Below, in pieces: positions 1-8,645 of a stretch of DNA of 14,513 bases (its first letter is position 1; the number at the start of each line of letters is the position of its first letter). The translations under genes and the position numbers were made by a program. The notes beneath the pieces were generated by a model that worked only from the letters and a program-made list of their open reading frames with translations, was not told the DNA's origin and searched no databases. Source of the DNA: Hyphomonas sp. (GTDB lineage: Bacteria; Pseudomonadota; Alphaproteobacteria; Caulobacterales; Hyphomonadaceae); contig JANSXJ010000062.1 in NCBI GenBank assembly GCA_024743015.1, forward strand, positions 1 to 14,513, read 5' to 3'.

Positions 1-1140
1 CGACGAGGGGTGTTGCACCACGACATCGCCAGCGCTCAGGCCGTTCAAGACTTCCGCCTGTCGTCCATTCATGCGACCAAGCGAGACCGACTGTAACTGA
101 GCGCGTCCACGCTCGATCCTGTAAACTGTCCAGCCTGAAGTCGTCTTGAACAAAGCTGACATTGGCACGCGGATAACGTCACGCGCTTCCCAAACAAGAA
201 TATCTGCGCGAACACGATAACCGTGTCCTAAACCGGGCATGATTGAGTCAAAACGGACAATGACATTCGTGCGCTGTTCTTCGATACCAAGCGCGGAGAC
301 CTTCGTGAACGCATAGGGTTCGACTCGCTCAACATATGCCCATTGCGGATCACCGCCCCATCCGCGAACGCGGACCTTGGTGCCCGATAGGATGCGCACG
401 GCATCTTCCGACAGGACGTCAACCACAACCTCGAGATCTGTGGACGCGCCGATCTCCATGATTGGGGTTCCTGCCGCGATAGGACCTTCACTGTCCCGCA
501 TTACGCGCAACACCATTCCCGTCACCGGCGACGTAAGCGAAACCACCCCATCGCCAGACGAAGCGCTGGCAGGCATCAGTGCCGCTTCGGCGCGGGTGAT
601 TTCGAAACGGGCGACGTCACGGGCGGAGGTAGCAGCGGCCAACGCCGCCCTATGAGTGGTCGCGTTTGCTTCTGCGCGCTCCAGTGCTTGAGTCGAAACC
701 GTGCCTGTTCTCGCGAGGCGGCGCATCCGCTCTCGATCCGCTAGAACTTGATCGAGTTCAGTCTGCCGCAACCGCACGTCCGCGTCCGCCATCCGCAAAG
801 CGGCGCGAGCTGAGTCCACGGCGGCGCGCAGCTGTGCCTGAGTTCGAACATCTTGAATGGTTGCCGTCGACGAATGAATATCGGCCAAACGTGATTCCCC
901 GGCCGAGACACATTCGCCTGGATCGATTTCAATGCGATTGAGGTACCCGGTTGCTGGCGCAGACACGATAAAGAGGTCTCGGACCCGCGCCTCGCCTTCC
1001 TCGGTGATGGCAACTTCCATCGGTCCTTGTACGACCTCGGCTGTATCGACCAAAACGGCACGCGGCCAGAATGCCCAAACGCCCGCCAGAAAGGCAACAA
1101 ATCCAATAATCGTCCAAATCACAAGTCGTGAACGTGACAT
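1..1140 (-). CDS. HlyD/RND-type periplasmic membrane fusion protein of an ABC exporter (C-terminus cut by window edge)
   Basis: The minus strand is open from an ATG at 1140 to the window edge (380 codons, no stop), so the C-terminus is missing. The N-terminus is a short basic stretch (MSRSR) followed by one hydrophobic segment (about residues 6-25), which fits an inner-membrane anchor with the rest in the periplasm. Next come a first half lipoyl motif (around VSAPATGYLNRI), a long Ala/Arg/Glu-rich stretch that should form the alpha-helical hairpin, and a second half lipoyl motif (around SPVTGMVLRV). The visible end, GLSAGDVVVQHP, is typical of the membrane-proximal domain of this family. The ATG lies 3 bp after the permease stop and has a GGGAG ribosome site about 6 nt upstream, so the gene is the last visible cistron of the Usp-ATPase-permease operon. 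It should couple the inner-membrane ABC pump to an outer-membrane or periplasmic partner. The substrate is unknown; no outer-membrane factor gene is visible. Confidence 0.88.
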   Translation of the reverse strand, partial: MSRSRLVIWTIIGFVAFLAGVWAFWPRAVLVDTAEVVQGPMEVAITEEGEARVRDLFIVSAPATGYLNRIEIDPGECVSAGESRLADIHSSTATIQDVRTQAQLRAAVDSARAALRMADADVRLRQTELDQVLADRERMRRLARTGTVSTQALERAEANATTHRAALAAATSARDVARFEITRAEAALMPASASSGDGVVSLTSPVTGMVLRVMRDSEGPIAAGTPIMEIGASTDLEVVVDVLSEDAVRILSGTKVRVRGWGGDPQWAYVERVEPYAFTKVSALGIEEQRTNVIVRFDSIMPGLGHGYRVRADILVWEARDVIRVPMSALFKTTSGWTVYRIERGRAQLQSVSLGRMNGRQAEVLNGLSAGDVVVQHPSS

Positions 1141-1143
1141 GGT

Positions 1144-3519
1144 CTACTCCCGGGTTTTCAGGACCTCGATAAGGTCCAGATTGCGAATACGTTGAGCGAC
1201 AAGCACGGCGGCGCCGAGGGAAGCGAGAAGCACCACGAGAGCTGAAAATCCGCGCGTTGATGGCGAAAGCGCATAAGGCACGCGGTACAGATCCGTGGAC
1301 ATGCCGAGTACAATGAGATGCGCGAAACCCGCCCCCAAGATGGCGCCGATTGGAATGGCGAACAGGACCAGAAGCGCTTGCTCCCCTAACAGGATGTAGG
1401 CCGCCTCACCCCGGGTGAATCCGAGCACCCTCAAACTCGCAAGTTCGCGGCCGCGTTCTGTCAGCGAGATCCGGGCCGCGTTGTAAACCACTCCTGCCGC
1501 GATCGCCCCGCCGATCAGGGAATAGATTGTCATCATGATCGTGATCGTATCTTCAAGCGTTTCATTGAAGGTGTCGATGACCGAGGACCGCAGCGCGACG
1601 CTGGCGACCTGTGGACGATCCAAAACCGCATCACTGAACGCCGCGGCGCGGTCCGGATCGAGCATCAAGTATGCGCCGGAAACCACACGCGTTTCGCCGA
1701 GAAGACGACCAAGCGTGTCGAGATCCATATAGGCAGAATAGCCAATATACTCATCGGCCAGAGCGGTGACGGACAATTCCAGCGTTGGCCGGTTCCCTTC
1801 CAGCACTTCAACAATCAATCGGTCGCCGACATCGACGGCCAGCATTTCTGCCAGCTGGGTCGATAGTGTCAGACCGGCTTCCGCAACACCGAGCATTTGG
1901 CCATCAGCATCGAGCAGGCGTTTGGCTTCTGATCCCGCCTTTATTGCGGTGATCGAACCGCGTTCAGTGTGAACGCCATTCCGAAAACGCACATAGACCC
2001 CGCGATTGGGTTCTACATCAAGGACACCCGGCAAGCGCTTTAGTTCCGTGACCGCATCATAGCCTTTCACTTCAGCAAACGTGACGGCGGCATCAAAGAC
2101 GTCTGTGCGATAGTAGATCGTATCGATCATCTCATCTGTGGAATCAAACGCAAACAGCGTCCCGACCAAAAGCGCCATAGCCGCCGCGATCCCAAACACG
2201 GTCATCAATGCTCTGGCCGGCCAACGCGTGCTATGGCGAAGGATCATGCGTGTGGGTTCATCAAGCCGATCGAGCAACCAGCCGGGCAGCAATCCGCCGC
2301 GTTTATAGACCGTAGGCGGTGCGGGATTCATTGCTTCTGCCGGCTTCAGGCGCGCCGCTTTGAGAGCCGCACTCATCGCGCCCAACACGGCAGCGAAAAT
2401 GGCTGCGCTTGTCCCGCTGGCATAGGCGGTTGAATCGATGACTTGAACGATTTCGGGAAATCGCATCGTGTCCGAGTAAATATAGGTGGTTAGCCGCGCC
2501 AATTGCCGACCGATCAAAAGCCCACCAATCACGCCGAACAGGCTCAGCACGATCGCCATTTTGATATAGTGGCTCGCAACCTCGGTATTGGTAAAACCAA
2601 ATGCCTTCAGCAATCCGATCTGTTGGCGCTCGACCGCAATCAAACGCGACAGAATTGCATGGATCAAGAAAGCCGAGACGATCAGGAAGACCGGCGGGAT
2701 GATGCGAGCCATCGCCACCAATTGACCCATTTCTGATTCCACAAACGCGTTCGAAAACTGAGTGTCACGACCATAAGCACCAATCGCACCATAGGGCGCT
2801 AAAAGCCGATCCATTTCATCTATGACGTCTTGCTCTATGGCGTTAGGAAGCAAAGATACCGTGACATTGTTGAACGCCCCATCGAGGTCGAACGCGCGCT
2901 CCAAAGCCTGTCGCCGCATCCAGAACACGCCAAAACGTTTATCATCCGGCAGCAGACTGCCGATCCCTAGTGTCCAGACATATTCCGGACTGTCGCCAAT
3001 CCCGACAATCTCGATATCGCGCGCGCGCCCATTGAGAACCGCTCGCACCGTATCGCCCGGATGATAATCATGGGCTTCGGCAAAAGCCCGACTGATAATC
3101 GCTTCTTCAGATCGGGACAGGTTTGGCCATCGTCCTTCATAGACGATGAGATCATTTAGAAGCGGACGCCCTTCATCCGGCAATGACACCAATTGAGCAT
3201 TCGCCGGCTCGCTAAGACGTTCGATATCGAGGGTCACGATCCGGGTTATGCGCGTCTCAGCGGATTTCACGCCAGGAATCTCGCGCAGGTCGGCCAGCAT
3301 GCGATCTGGCGCGCGCTTCACATCCGCGAACACCTCGGCGAACCGATAGCGATCATAATAAGTACTGCGGCTTTCTTTCAGCGAGGCGAGTGAGCCGAGC
3401 GCCATAATCATGATCCCGACACCGCAGGCAATGATGATCCCAACAGCCAGCCCCTGACCCCGCAGACGCCAAAGATCTCGGAGCAGCTTCCGGTCGAGTG
3501 CTGAGAGCAAAGCTACCAT
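1144..3519 (-). CDS. ABC exporter permease with two FtsX/MacB-type modules
   Basis: A 791-residue inner-membrane protein. Hydrophobic segments lie near residues 23-45, 273-295, 320-340, 370-390, 437-458, 660-682, 708-732 and 758-776. This is the pattern of two fused FtsX modules, each an N-terminal helix, a large periplasmic domain (about 50-270 and 460-655) and three further helices. Typical FtsX signatures follow the first helix of each triplet: [15 protein letters not shown] near 297-310 and [15 protein letters not shown] near 688-702. The ATG at 3519 overlaps the end of the ATPase gene by 7 bp and has GGAG 7 nt upstream. The membrane fusion protein starts 3 bp downstream. The set fits a tripartite or MacAB-like mechanotransmission pump acting on periplasmic or membrane substrates (lipids, peptides, drugs) rather than a classical importer. 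The substrate cannot be read from the sequence. Confidence 0.9.
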   Translation of the reverse strand: MVALLSALDRKLLRDLWRLRGQGLAVGIIIACGVGIMIMALGSLASLKESRSTYYDRYRFAEVFADVKRAPDRMLADLREIPGVKSAETRITRIVTLDIERLSEPANAQLVSLPDEGRPLLNDLIVYEGRWPNLSRSEEAIISRAFAEAHDYHPGDTVRAVLNGRARDIEIVGIGDSPEYVWTLGIGSLLPDDKRFGVFWMRRQALERAFDLDGAFNNVTVSLLPNAIEQDVIDEMDRLLAPYGAIGAYGRDTQFSNAFVESEMGQLVAMARIIPPVFLIVSAFLIHAILSRLIAVERQQIGLLKAFGFTNTEVASHYIKMAIVLSLFGVIGGLLIGRQLARLTTYIYSDTMRFPEIVQVIDSTAYASGTSAAIFAAVLGAMSAALKAARLKPAEAMNPAPPTVYKRGGLLPGWLLDRLDEPTRMILRHSTRWPARALMTVFGIAAAMALLVGTLFAFDSTDEMIDTIYYRTDVFDAAVTFAEVKGYDAVTELKRLPGVLDVEPNRGVYVRFRNGVHTERGSITAIKAGSEAKRLLDADGQMLGVAEAGLTLSTQLAEMLAVDVGDRLIVEVLEGNRPTLELSVTALADEYIGYSAYMDLDTLGRLLGETRVVSGAYLMLDPDRAAAFSDAVLDRPQVASVALRSSVIDTFNETLEDTITIMMTIYSLIGGAIAAGVVYNAARISLTERGRELASLRVLGFTRGEAAYILLGEQALLVLFAIPIGAILGAGFAHLIVLGMSTDLYRVPYALSPSTRGFSALVVLLASLGAAVLVAQRIRNLDLIEVLKTRE

Positions 3520-4259
3520 GACAGCTCCGAAGGTTTCCGGCGACGATTCATCGCCTGTTCTTCGGAGATCATGCCGTCTGACAAGCGGATCACCCGATCC
3601 GACATTTCGGCGATTCCAACATTGTGGGTAATGATGAGCGTGGTGGCGCCAAGCTCCTCATTGACCGTCTTGAGCGCTTCCAGCACTTGCACACCGGTCC
3701 GGCTATCCAGCGCCCCGGTCGGTTCATCGCACAAAAGCAAGTTTGGACGTTTGGCGATCGCCCGGGCGACTGCAACGCGTTGCTGCTCCCCGCCTGACAA
3801 TTGGGCTGGAAAGTGATGAATGCGCTCGCCCAGTCCGACCATGCGCAGCGCTTCTTCGGGAGCGATCGGGTTTTTTGAGATTTCCGTCACTAGCGCCACA
3901 TTTTCGCGAGCGGTCAGACTCGGAACGAGATTGTAGAATTGGAAAATAAACCCAACATGCGCTCTACGAAACTGCGTCAGTCCGGACGGGCGCAGGCCTG
4001 TGATGTCTTCGCCCATAAACGTGACCGTGCCGGTGGTTGGCGTATCGAGCCCGCCAATGATGTTCAAGAGCGTTGATTTCCCACTGCCCGAGGCGCCCAG
4101 CATGACAATCAGTTCGCCGCGCTTTATGGTAAGGTCGATGCCACGCAGCGCATGCACTTTGACCGCGCCTGTTTGATAAACTTTGGTCAACCCGCGCACC
4201 GATAGGAGCGTGTTGGCATCCGCATCGTTCGTGCGAAGAAGGGCTTGCGTATCGGACAC
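3513..4259 (-). CDS. ABC exporter ATPase, LolD/MacB family
   Basis: A 248-residue nucleotide-binding subunit with all motifs intact: Walker A GASGSGKS at 55-62, Q-loop glutamine near 107, signature LSGGEQQR at 154-161, Walker B LLLCDEP at 174-180, D-loop SALD-equivalent GALD at 182-185 and H-loop His212. The spacing and the phrases [18 protein letters not shown] and DEPTGALD are characteristic of the LolD/MacB/FtsE group, which partners with FtsX-type permeases, as the next gene is. The start is a GTG only 3 nt after the Usp stop codon, without a clear Shine-Dalgarno sequence, so translation is probably coupled to the Usp gene. No in-frame ATG exists before residue 53, which lies inside the fold, so the GTG start is preferred. 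Its 3' end overlaps the permease start by 7 bp. Confidence 0.93.
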   Translation of the reverse strand: MSDTQALLRTNDADANTLLSVRGLTKVYQTGAVKVHALRGIDLTIKRGELIVMLGASGSGKSTLLNIIGGLDTPTTGTVTFMGEDITGLRPSGLTQFRRAHVGFIFQFYNLVPSLTARENVALVTEISKNPIAPEEALRMVGLGERIHHFPAQLSGGEQQRVAVARAIAKRPNLLLCDEPTGALDSRTGVQVLEALKTVNEELGATTLIITHNVGIAEMSDRVIRLSDGMISEEQAMNRRRKPSELSW

Positions 4260-4262
4260 GTT

Positions 4263-5141
4263 CTAGTGCGCCAGAAAAAGCGCGCGATCAGCGTGTTTCA
4301 ACATATGTCGCGTCGTGCCGCCAAGTAGCGTCTCGAACAATCGCGCGTGGGAATAGCCCCCCATGACAATGAGATCACTGTTCGTAGCTTCGGCCTGATT
4401 AAGCAGTCGCTCGGCAATTGGCCGTTTCGGCCAATCAACAGTCCGCGCTTCAGACTTAATCCCATGACTGGTCAAATAATGCGCGACGCTCTCGGCTGAG
4501 GGCATTCCAAAATCAACCTCCCCGACTGTCGCGACGTGGACTTGCTCAGCTCGCTTCATCATCGGCAGAGCAGATTGAAGGGCTCGGGTCGCCGGCATGC
4601 TGCCATCCCACGCCAAAAGAATGTGCTTCGGCATATGAGCGAGTCCACTCGTTGGCACGACGAGGACCGGACGACCCGACTCCATCAGCAATCCCTCAAA
4701 TAGGGGGGTATCCCGCGGCTCATGTGTTTTGTCTGGAAGCGTAATGACCGTCAGGTCGCAAATACGGGCGAAGTGTGCCATGGCCTGAATTACCAAGCCC
4801 GTCGTGTCACTCCAGCACGCGGTTTTCTTGGGTTTTGCACTCGCTTCTGAAAACGGCATGATCCGCAATCCCGCGGTTTCGCAGCAGGCTTCAAAGATTG
4901 CTCTCAGCTTTTTCGCGTGCTCGGCTGTTGCGGCGTCGAACTGTTCGGCCACCGCCACCGGTGCCGACGACATGCTGATTGTGTGGTAAGCATAAGGCGC
5001 ATAAGCGACAAAGGGCGCTCGAACATGTTTGGCATGCATATGCGCTCCAAACGCGTCGGCGACCATGATTGCACTTTCTAAGATTGGCTTCGCCGTCTCG
5101 TCGAATTGCACCGGTGCGAGTATGGTCTTGTAATCAATCAT
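4263..5141 (-). CDS. Universal stress protein with two tandem Usp domains
   Basis: A 292-residue cytoplasmic protein made of two Usp folds, about 1-165 and 172-292. Each opens with the usual strand (YKTILAPVQFDE; PKHILLAWDGS) and ends with a hydrophobic strand (GRPVLVVP; ADRALFLAH). The second domain keeps a version of the nucleotide-binding motif, GGYSHARLFETLLGGTT, in which the second conserved glycine is serine. The first domain shows no such motif, a common asymmetry in tandem Usp proteins. Two adjacent ATGs are possible (5144 and 5141). GGAGG at 5147-5151 is only 2 nt from the first but 5 nt from the second, so 5141 is chosen. It is the first gene of the minus-strand operon, behind a near-perfect FNR/FixK box at 5195-5208, which suggests induction when oxygen is low. 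Usp proteins are stress-survival factors whose exact biochemical role is often unknown. Confidence 0.92.
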   Translation of the reverse strand: MIDYKTILAPVQFDETAKPILESAIMVADAFGAHMHAKHVRAPFVAYAPYAYHTISMSSAPVAVAEQFDAATAEHAKKLRAIFEACCETAGLRIMPFSEASAKPKKTACWSDTTGLVIQAMAHFARICDLTVITLPDKTHEPRDTPLFEGLLMESGRPVLVVPTSGLAHMPKHILLAWDGSMPATRALQSALPMMKRAEQVHVATVGEVDFGMPSAESVAHYLTSHGIKSEARTVDWPKRPIAERLLNQAEATNSDLIVMGGYSHARLFETLLGGTTRHMLKHADRALFLAH

Positions 5142-5194
5142 CATGACCTCCGTATTTCCCGATTAGGTTTTGCGTGAGAATTGAAGGTCGGGAT

Positions 5195-5208
5195 TTGATC
5201 CAGTTCAA
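5195..5208 (-). promoter_or_regulatory. FNR/FixK-type operator upstream of the Usp-ABC operon (one mismatch)
   Basis: The sequence TTGATCCAGTTCAA matches TTGAT-N4-ATCAA at 9 of 10 specified bases. Its centre is 60.5 bp upstream of the Usp ATG at 5141. An activator centred at -41.5 would put transcription start near 5160 and leave a leader of about 20 nt that carries the GGAGG ribosome site. A CCTAAT element (5162-5167, minus strand) is the nearest -10 candidate but lies about 5 bp from the ideal place, so the promoter assignment is less firm than the operator. Confidence 0.7.
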
Positions 5209-5264
5209 AACCCAACGGAAAAGGTTGCCGTCGAACCAGCGCGCATTTCGAACATTCCAGTCAC

Positions 5265-5278
5265 TTGATGCGCATCAA
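5265..5278 (+). promoter_or_regulatory. Perfect FNR/FixK-type operator upstream of the Lon-like gene
   Basis: TTGATGCGCATCAA is an exact TTGAT-N4-ATCAA site and a complete 14-bp palindrome, spacer included. Its centre is 64.5 bp upstream of the ATG at 5336. With the usual class II geometry transcription would start near 5313. No convincing -10 box is seen at the expected place. It lies 57 bp from the near-perfect site facing the Usp operon, so one regulator could drive both directions. Confidence 0.85.
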
Positions 5279-5299
5279 ATACGGATCGGGTTGGGAATG

Positions 5300-5316
5300 G
5301 TTTGAAAAGATCAAAC
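5300..5316. repeat. Short inverted repeat GTTTGA-N5-TCAAAC between operator and Lon-like start
   Basis: The arms GTTTGA (5300-5305) and TCAAAC (5311-5316) are perfect inverted repeats around AAAGA. It resembles an FNR site with the spacing between half-sites shortened by one base (TTGA-N5-TCAA instead of TTGA-N6-TCAA). It covers the expected -10/+1 region of the Lon-like promoter. It could be a second regulator site or a decayed operator; the function is not established. Confidence 0.4.
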
Positions 5317-5335
5317 GCCAACCTGATCTTTGACC

Positions 5336-7870
5336 ATGACAAAACACAACCCTTCTAGAAACGACGCAAACTTGACGAAGACGCGATCGAGACCCCATCG
5401 AGTTGAACCGCAAGATCTTCGGCGTGCGTGTGATCCGTCTAAACTCAAACTAGATGCGCCAATCGCACCTTTTGTCGGTCAAGACCGGGCGCTTTCAGCC
5501 GTCACGCTCGCCACCGAGATGCAGCAGAAAAGTTACAATCTTTTCGTCGCCGCGCCGAAAGATGTCCCGGTGCGAGATGGTTTGAGACCAATCTTATCGG
5601 CAGCGAAGGCGTCTAAAAAGCCAAAGTTCGACTTCGCGTACGTTTATAATTTTGCAAATCCGTCAGCCCCGAAACTGCTTATGTTACCTGATGGGTCTGC
5701 TCCAATCGTCGCAAAGGCGTTCGAAGAACTTGTCGAAGACTTGCGCGAAGCCATCCCGGCGGCGTTTGAAAAACCTGAAGTGCAAGCCCGCCGCCGCGCC
5801 CTCGAAAACACGTTTAAAGAACAACAGGAAAGCGCGTTTGAGGCGCTCGGCCAAGAGGCTGAAGAACGTCACGTCGCGATTATGCGCGGCCCGATGGGGT
5901 TTTCCCTGGTCCCGACCAAGGACGATGAGGTCTTACAGCCATCCGATCTGAAAGAACTCAATGAAACTGAGCAAGAGGAACGCAAAGCCACGCTGTCTGA
6001 GTTTCAAGAAAAGCTCCAGGAGATCGTGAGGGCGATTCCCGAGTGGGAACGCGCGCTTCGATCGGATCTGAGAAGACTCAAGCAGGAGACCATCGAAGCC
6101 GCCATTACCCGATCGATTGAGGCCGTACGAAAAGACTTGTGCAATATCGACGCCGCGTGCGCGCACCTGCAAGCCGTGAAACAGGATTTGATCCAGAATG
6201 GTGAATATATTTTTGCGCTCACCAACATCGATGGCTCTGAGCCTGGGGCTTTATCAGACGTATTAGACTCGCAAAATCCATTTGAACGCTACAGCGTCAA
6301 TGTCTTGGTCACCCGATGTTCGTCGGACCCTGGCGTGCCGGTGGTCGAAGAACCCAATCCAACGCTTGCCCATCTGGTTGGCCGGGTCGAACATCGCAGC
6401 GAGGGCGGCTATCTCACGACAAGCTTCAAGCTGATCAAGCCAGGCGCGCTACATCACGCAAATGGCGGGTTTCTCATCCTCGATGCACGGAGTCTCTTAT
6501 CCGAACCGATGAGTTGGCGCGCTTTAAAACGGGCTTTGCAAAGTGAGACGATCAAAACCGAGAATCTTGCTGAAGCGCTCAGCCTGACCAGCACCATAAC
6601 GCTGGATCCGGAACCCGTCCCATTGTCGGCGCGGATCATCCTGATTGGCGACGCTTGGATCTATCATGTGCTGTCGACCTATGATCCGGAATTTAGCAGC
6701 CTGTTCAAACTGTTTGCCGATTTTGACGGATCGATTGAGCGCACGGAAGCGAATGAGAGCTTGCTCGCGGCGACATTGAAGGACCTGGCGCGGGCAAACC
6801 AATTGATCGAACCAGAGCCGGCCGCTTTAGCGGCGTTGATTGAAGATGCGGCCCGTGATGCGGCAGACGCCAATCGACTTTCGGTGAAGACAGAGCGATC
6901 TTTGGAAGTCCTAGAAGAAGCCCATCACTACGCCGCCACCGCGGCGCGAAAAACGATTACTCAGGGCGATGTCGAAAAAGCTCGGACCGAGCAAGCCTAT
7001 CGCGCCAGCCGAGTAAGGGACCGCATGCAGGAGCAGTTGATGCGCGGAATTGCTCTGGTCCAGACGGAAGGGCACCGCGTCGGGCAGATCAATGGATTGA
7101 GCGTTTACGAACTTGCGGGGGCCGCCTTCGGAAAGCCGAACCGGATTACGGCCCGAACGCGCCCCGGCAATGGAAACATCATCGACATTGAACGCGAGGC
7201 ACGACTCGGCGGCCCGATCCACTCCAAGGGCGTGATGGTCTTGTCCGGGTATCTCGCTGGCAAGTATGTCTTAGACGCCCCGTTTTCCTTACATGCTTCA
7301 ATCGTCCTGGAGCAGTCTTATGGCGGGGTTGAAGGCGATAGCGCCTCGCTCGCAGAACTCTTGGCCATCCTGTCCGCAATTGCCGATCAACCAATCGATC
7401 AATCGATCGCCATCACCGGGGCGGTCAATCAGTTGGGGGATGCGCAAGCGATTGGTGGCGCAAATGAGAAGATTGAAGGTTTTTTCGATCTCTGCCGGGA
7501 CCGCGACCTGACTGGCGAACAAGGCGTCATCGTTCCCGCCAGCAATGTGCAACACTTGATGCTGAAACCGGACGTCGTGCGCGCATGTGAAGCCAATCAG
7601 TTTTCAGTCTATGCGATCGAGCATCTCGACGAAGCCATTCCGATCCTGTTTGGCCAATCGAGCGAAGAGCTCCATAATTTGGTGGAAGCGAGGCTGCTCA
7701 GTTTTGCAGCGGCGATCAAAGGGCGTAAGGACCAATTAGACGCCCCGGCTCCGCCAATCGATCCACCGCCTTTCGCACTCCCAGACGAGGTGCCGCCGGA
7801 GCCGCCCCAGGAAACCCCACCCAAATCACCTCCGAGAAAATCAAGCGCCGAAAGGCTTGGTGATGGCTGA
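5336..7870 (+). CDS. Lon-like serine-lysine protease with AAA_32-type ATPase region and degenerate Walker A
   Basis: An 844-residue protein of the ATP-dependent protease (LonB/LonC-like, AAA_32 plus Lon_C) family. The N-terminal part has family phrases (FVGQDRALSAV at 46-56, YVYNFANPSAPKLLMLPDG at 102-120), then a charged helical region (about 150-290) and the Walker-B-like segment ANGGFLILDARSLL (375-388). The proteolytic domain (about 565-790) keeps the catalytic dyad: Ser669 in EGDSAS and Lys712 in NEKIEGFF. The usual P-loop after YNLFV (67-71) is replaced by AAPKDVPVRDGL, which lacks the conserved glycines and Lys/Arg-Thr, so ATP use is doubtful. A proline-rich tail fills 803-835. ATG 5336 is chosen over an upstream TTG at 5330; neither has a clear Shine-Dalgarno sequence. 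Behind a perfect FNR box, it overlaps the next gene by 8 bp. It probably degrades damaged or regulatory proteins in the cytoplasm during stress. Confidence 0.9.
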   Translation: MTKHNPSRNDANLTKTRSRPHRVEPQDLRRACDPSKLKLDAPIAPFVGQDRALSAVTLATEMQQKSYNLFVAAPKDVPVRDGLRPILSAAKASKKPKFDFAYVYNFANPSAPKLLMLPDGSAPIVAKAFEELVEDLREAIPAAFEKPEVQARRRALENTFKEQQESAFEALGQEAEERHVAIMRGPMGFSLVPTKDDEVLQPSDLKELNETEQEERKATLSEFQEKLQEIVRAIPEWERALRSDLRRLKQETIEAAITRSIEAVRKDLCNIDAACAHLQAVKQDLIQNGEYIFALTNIDGSEPGALSDVLDSQNPFERYSVNVLVTRCSSDPGVPVVEEPNPTLAHLVGRVEHRSEGGYLTTSFKLIKPGALHHANGGFLILDARSLLSEPMSWRALKRALQSETIKTENLAEALSLTSTITLDPEPVPLSARIILIGDAWIYHVLSTYDPEFSSLFKLFADFDGSIERTEANESLLAATLKDLARANQLIEPEPAALAALIEDAARDAADANRLSVKTERSLEVLEEAHHYAATAARKTITQGDVEKARTEQAYRASRVRDRMQEQLMRGIALVQTEGHRVGQINGLSVYELAGAAFGKPNRITARTRPGNGNIIDIEREARLGGPIHSKGVMVLSGYLAGKYVLDAPFSLHASIVLEQSYGGVEGDSASLAELLAILSAIADQPIDQSIAITGAVNQLGDAQAIGGANEKIEGFFDLCRDRDLTGEQGVIVPASNVQHLMLKPDVVRACEANQFSVYAIEHLDEAIPILFGQSSEELHNLVEARLLSFAAAIKGRKDQLDAPAPPIDPPPFALPDEVPPEPPQETPPKSPPRKSSAERLGDG

Positions 7871-8573
7871 TCAACCCCTTTCAACCGACACCATCCTGAT
7901 CAGCTTCTTGTCGCAGGACGACGAGCAATCCGAGCTTACCACGCTAGCGCTCGTACGCCGCATGTCGCGTAATTGCAGAATCCTATTGATAGAAGACCGC
8001 GATAGCGCCGAAGCCTCTCAAGCCGGAGGAGTTGCACACGAACGGGCGCAGCGCCTCAAACAGTTTGCCGACCGCATGGACCTCGCTCTCAATGTGACGG
8101 TTTGTGAGTGGCGAAACAGTCTTGAAGAGCTGCGCAAACGTGCGGTTGATGATGTGATCGTGCTCAACCCACCTAAGTCCGCACTTGAGCGCCAGACTCT
8201 GGTGTTTCGGCAGGTAGAAAAGCTTCTTCGGTCACTGCCCAACGATGTGTTGTACACGCCCGCGCAAGTCGCGAATGAGGGTAGTGAGATTATGGCCTTT
8301 GCCAACTCGCTCAGCGTCGCAAACACGAAACGACTCGCGCAATTGGCGGGTCCCGACAAACAGCTCAATACGTTCAAATTCGAAGGCTTGGCGGAGATAA
8401 CACAACCGCACAGTTCGATGCGGCTCGACCTGCAAGCACACCCTCCTGCGATGCTGCTAATCGAACATGCCGTCGCCCGACAAACCACGATTACCTATTC
8501 GCGTCTCGCTGCGGTGTTGGAGGTCCCGGTACTGGTTGTCACACCAGGCTCCGATGATGGCGATTCGAATTGA
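7863..8573 (+). CDS. Usp-like small protein of unknown function
   Basis: A 236-residue protein with no confident family match by eye. The alternating strands (ILISFLS at 11-17, CRILLIED at 38-45, DDVIVLNPP at 96-104, AMLLIEHA at 196-203) and the final VPVLVVTPGS (221-230) suggest one or two degenerate Usp-type Rossmann folds without the glycine-rich nucleotide motif. There is no signal peptide or membrane segment. The chosen ATG at 7863 overlaps the Lon-like gene by 8 bp, with AAAGG about 8 nt upstream, so the two are co-transcribed and probably translationally coupled. In-frame TTG and GTG codons just before it are less likely. The tight linkage suggests a partner, adaptor or regulator of the Lon-like protease (inference). 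The stop codon lies inside the next FNR-type operator. Confidence 0.75.
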   Translation: MADQPLSTDTILISFLSQDDEQSELTTLALVRRMSRNCRILLIEDRDSAEASQAGGVAHERAQRLKQFADRMDLALNVTVCEWRNSLEELRKRAVDDVIVLNPPKSALERQTLVFRQVEKLLRSLPNDVLYTPAQVANEGSEIMAFANSLSVANTKRLAQLAGPDKQLNTFKFEGLAEITQPHSSMRLDLQAHPPAMLLIEHAVARQTTITYSRLAAVLEVPVLVVTPGSDDGDSN

Positions 8574-8583
8574 TCCTGATCAA
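8570..8583 (+). promoter_or_regulatory. Perfect FNR/FixK-type operator before the nuclease-phosphorylase-PRPP module
   Basis: TTGATCCTGATCAA is an exact TTGAT-N4-ATCAA site. Its centre is 69.5 bp upstream of the ATG at 8646. The TGA in its left half-site is the stop codon of the Usp-like gene (8571-8573). It creates an internal, separately regulated promoter inside what would otherwise look like one five-gene operon. Confidence 0.85.
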
Positions 8584-8604
8584 GCCGCAACCAGGACGAG
8601 CTCT

Positions 8605-8610
8605 GATAAT
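8605..8610 (+). promoter_or_regulatory. -10 box GATAAT of the nuclease promoter
   Basis: GATAAT matches TATAAT at 5 of 6 bases. It would place transcription start at about 8617, which is 40.5 bp from the centre of the FNR-type operator, within one base of class II FNR/CRP activation geometry. The leader would be about 28 nt and contains a GGTGGAAAG ribosome-binding sequence (8630-8638). Confidence 0.65.
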
Positions 8611-8645
8611 CACAGTGCATCTGAAACTTGGTGGAAAGCGACCGC

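Noticed and set aside
741..1117. Open frames of 121 and 62 codons on the minus strand in other frames
   Set aside because: They overlap the membrane fusion protein frame, which has clear lipoyl-type motifs, an anchor and a ribosome site; the others have shadow-like Arg/Ser/Pro-rich composition.
7390..7410. ATCGATC repeats that look like a short tandem repeat
   Set aside because: They lie inside the Lon protease domain and simply encode QPIDQSIAI; no wider repeat array exists.
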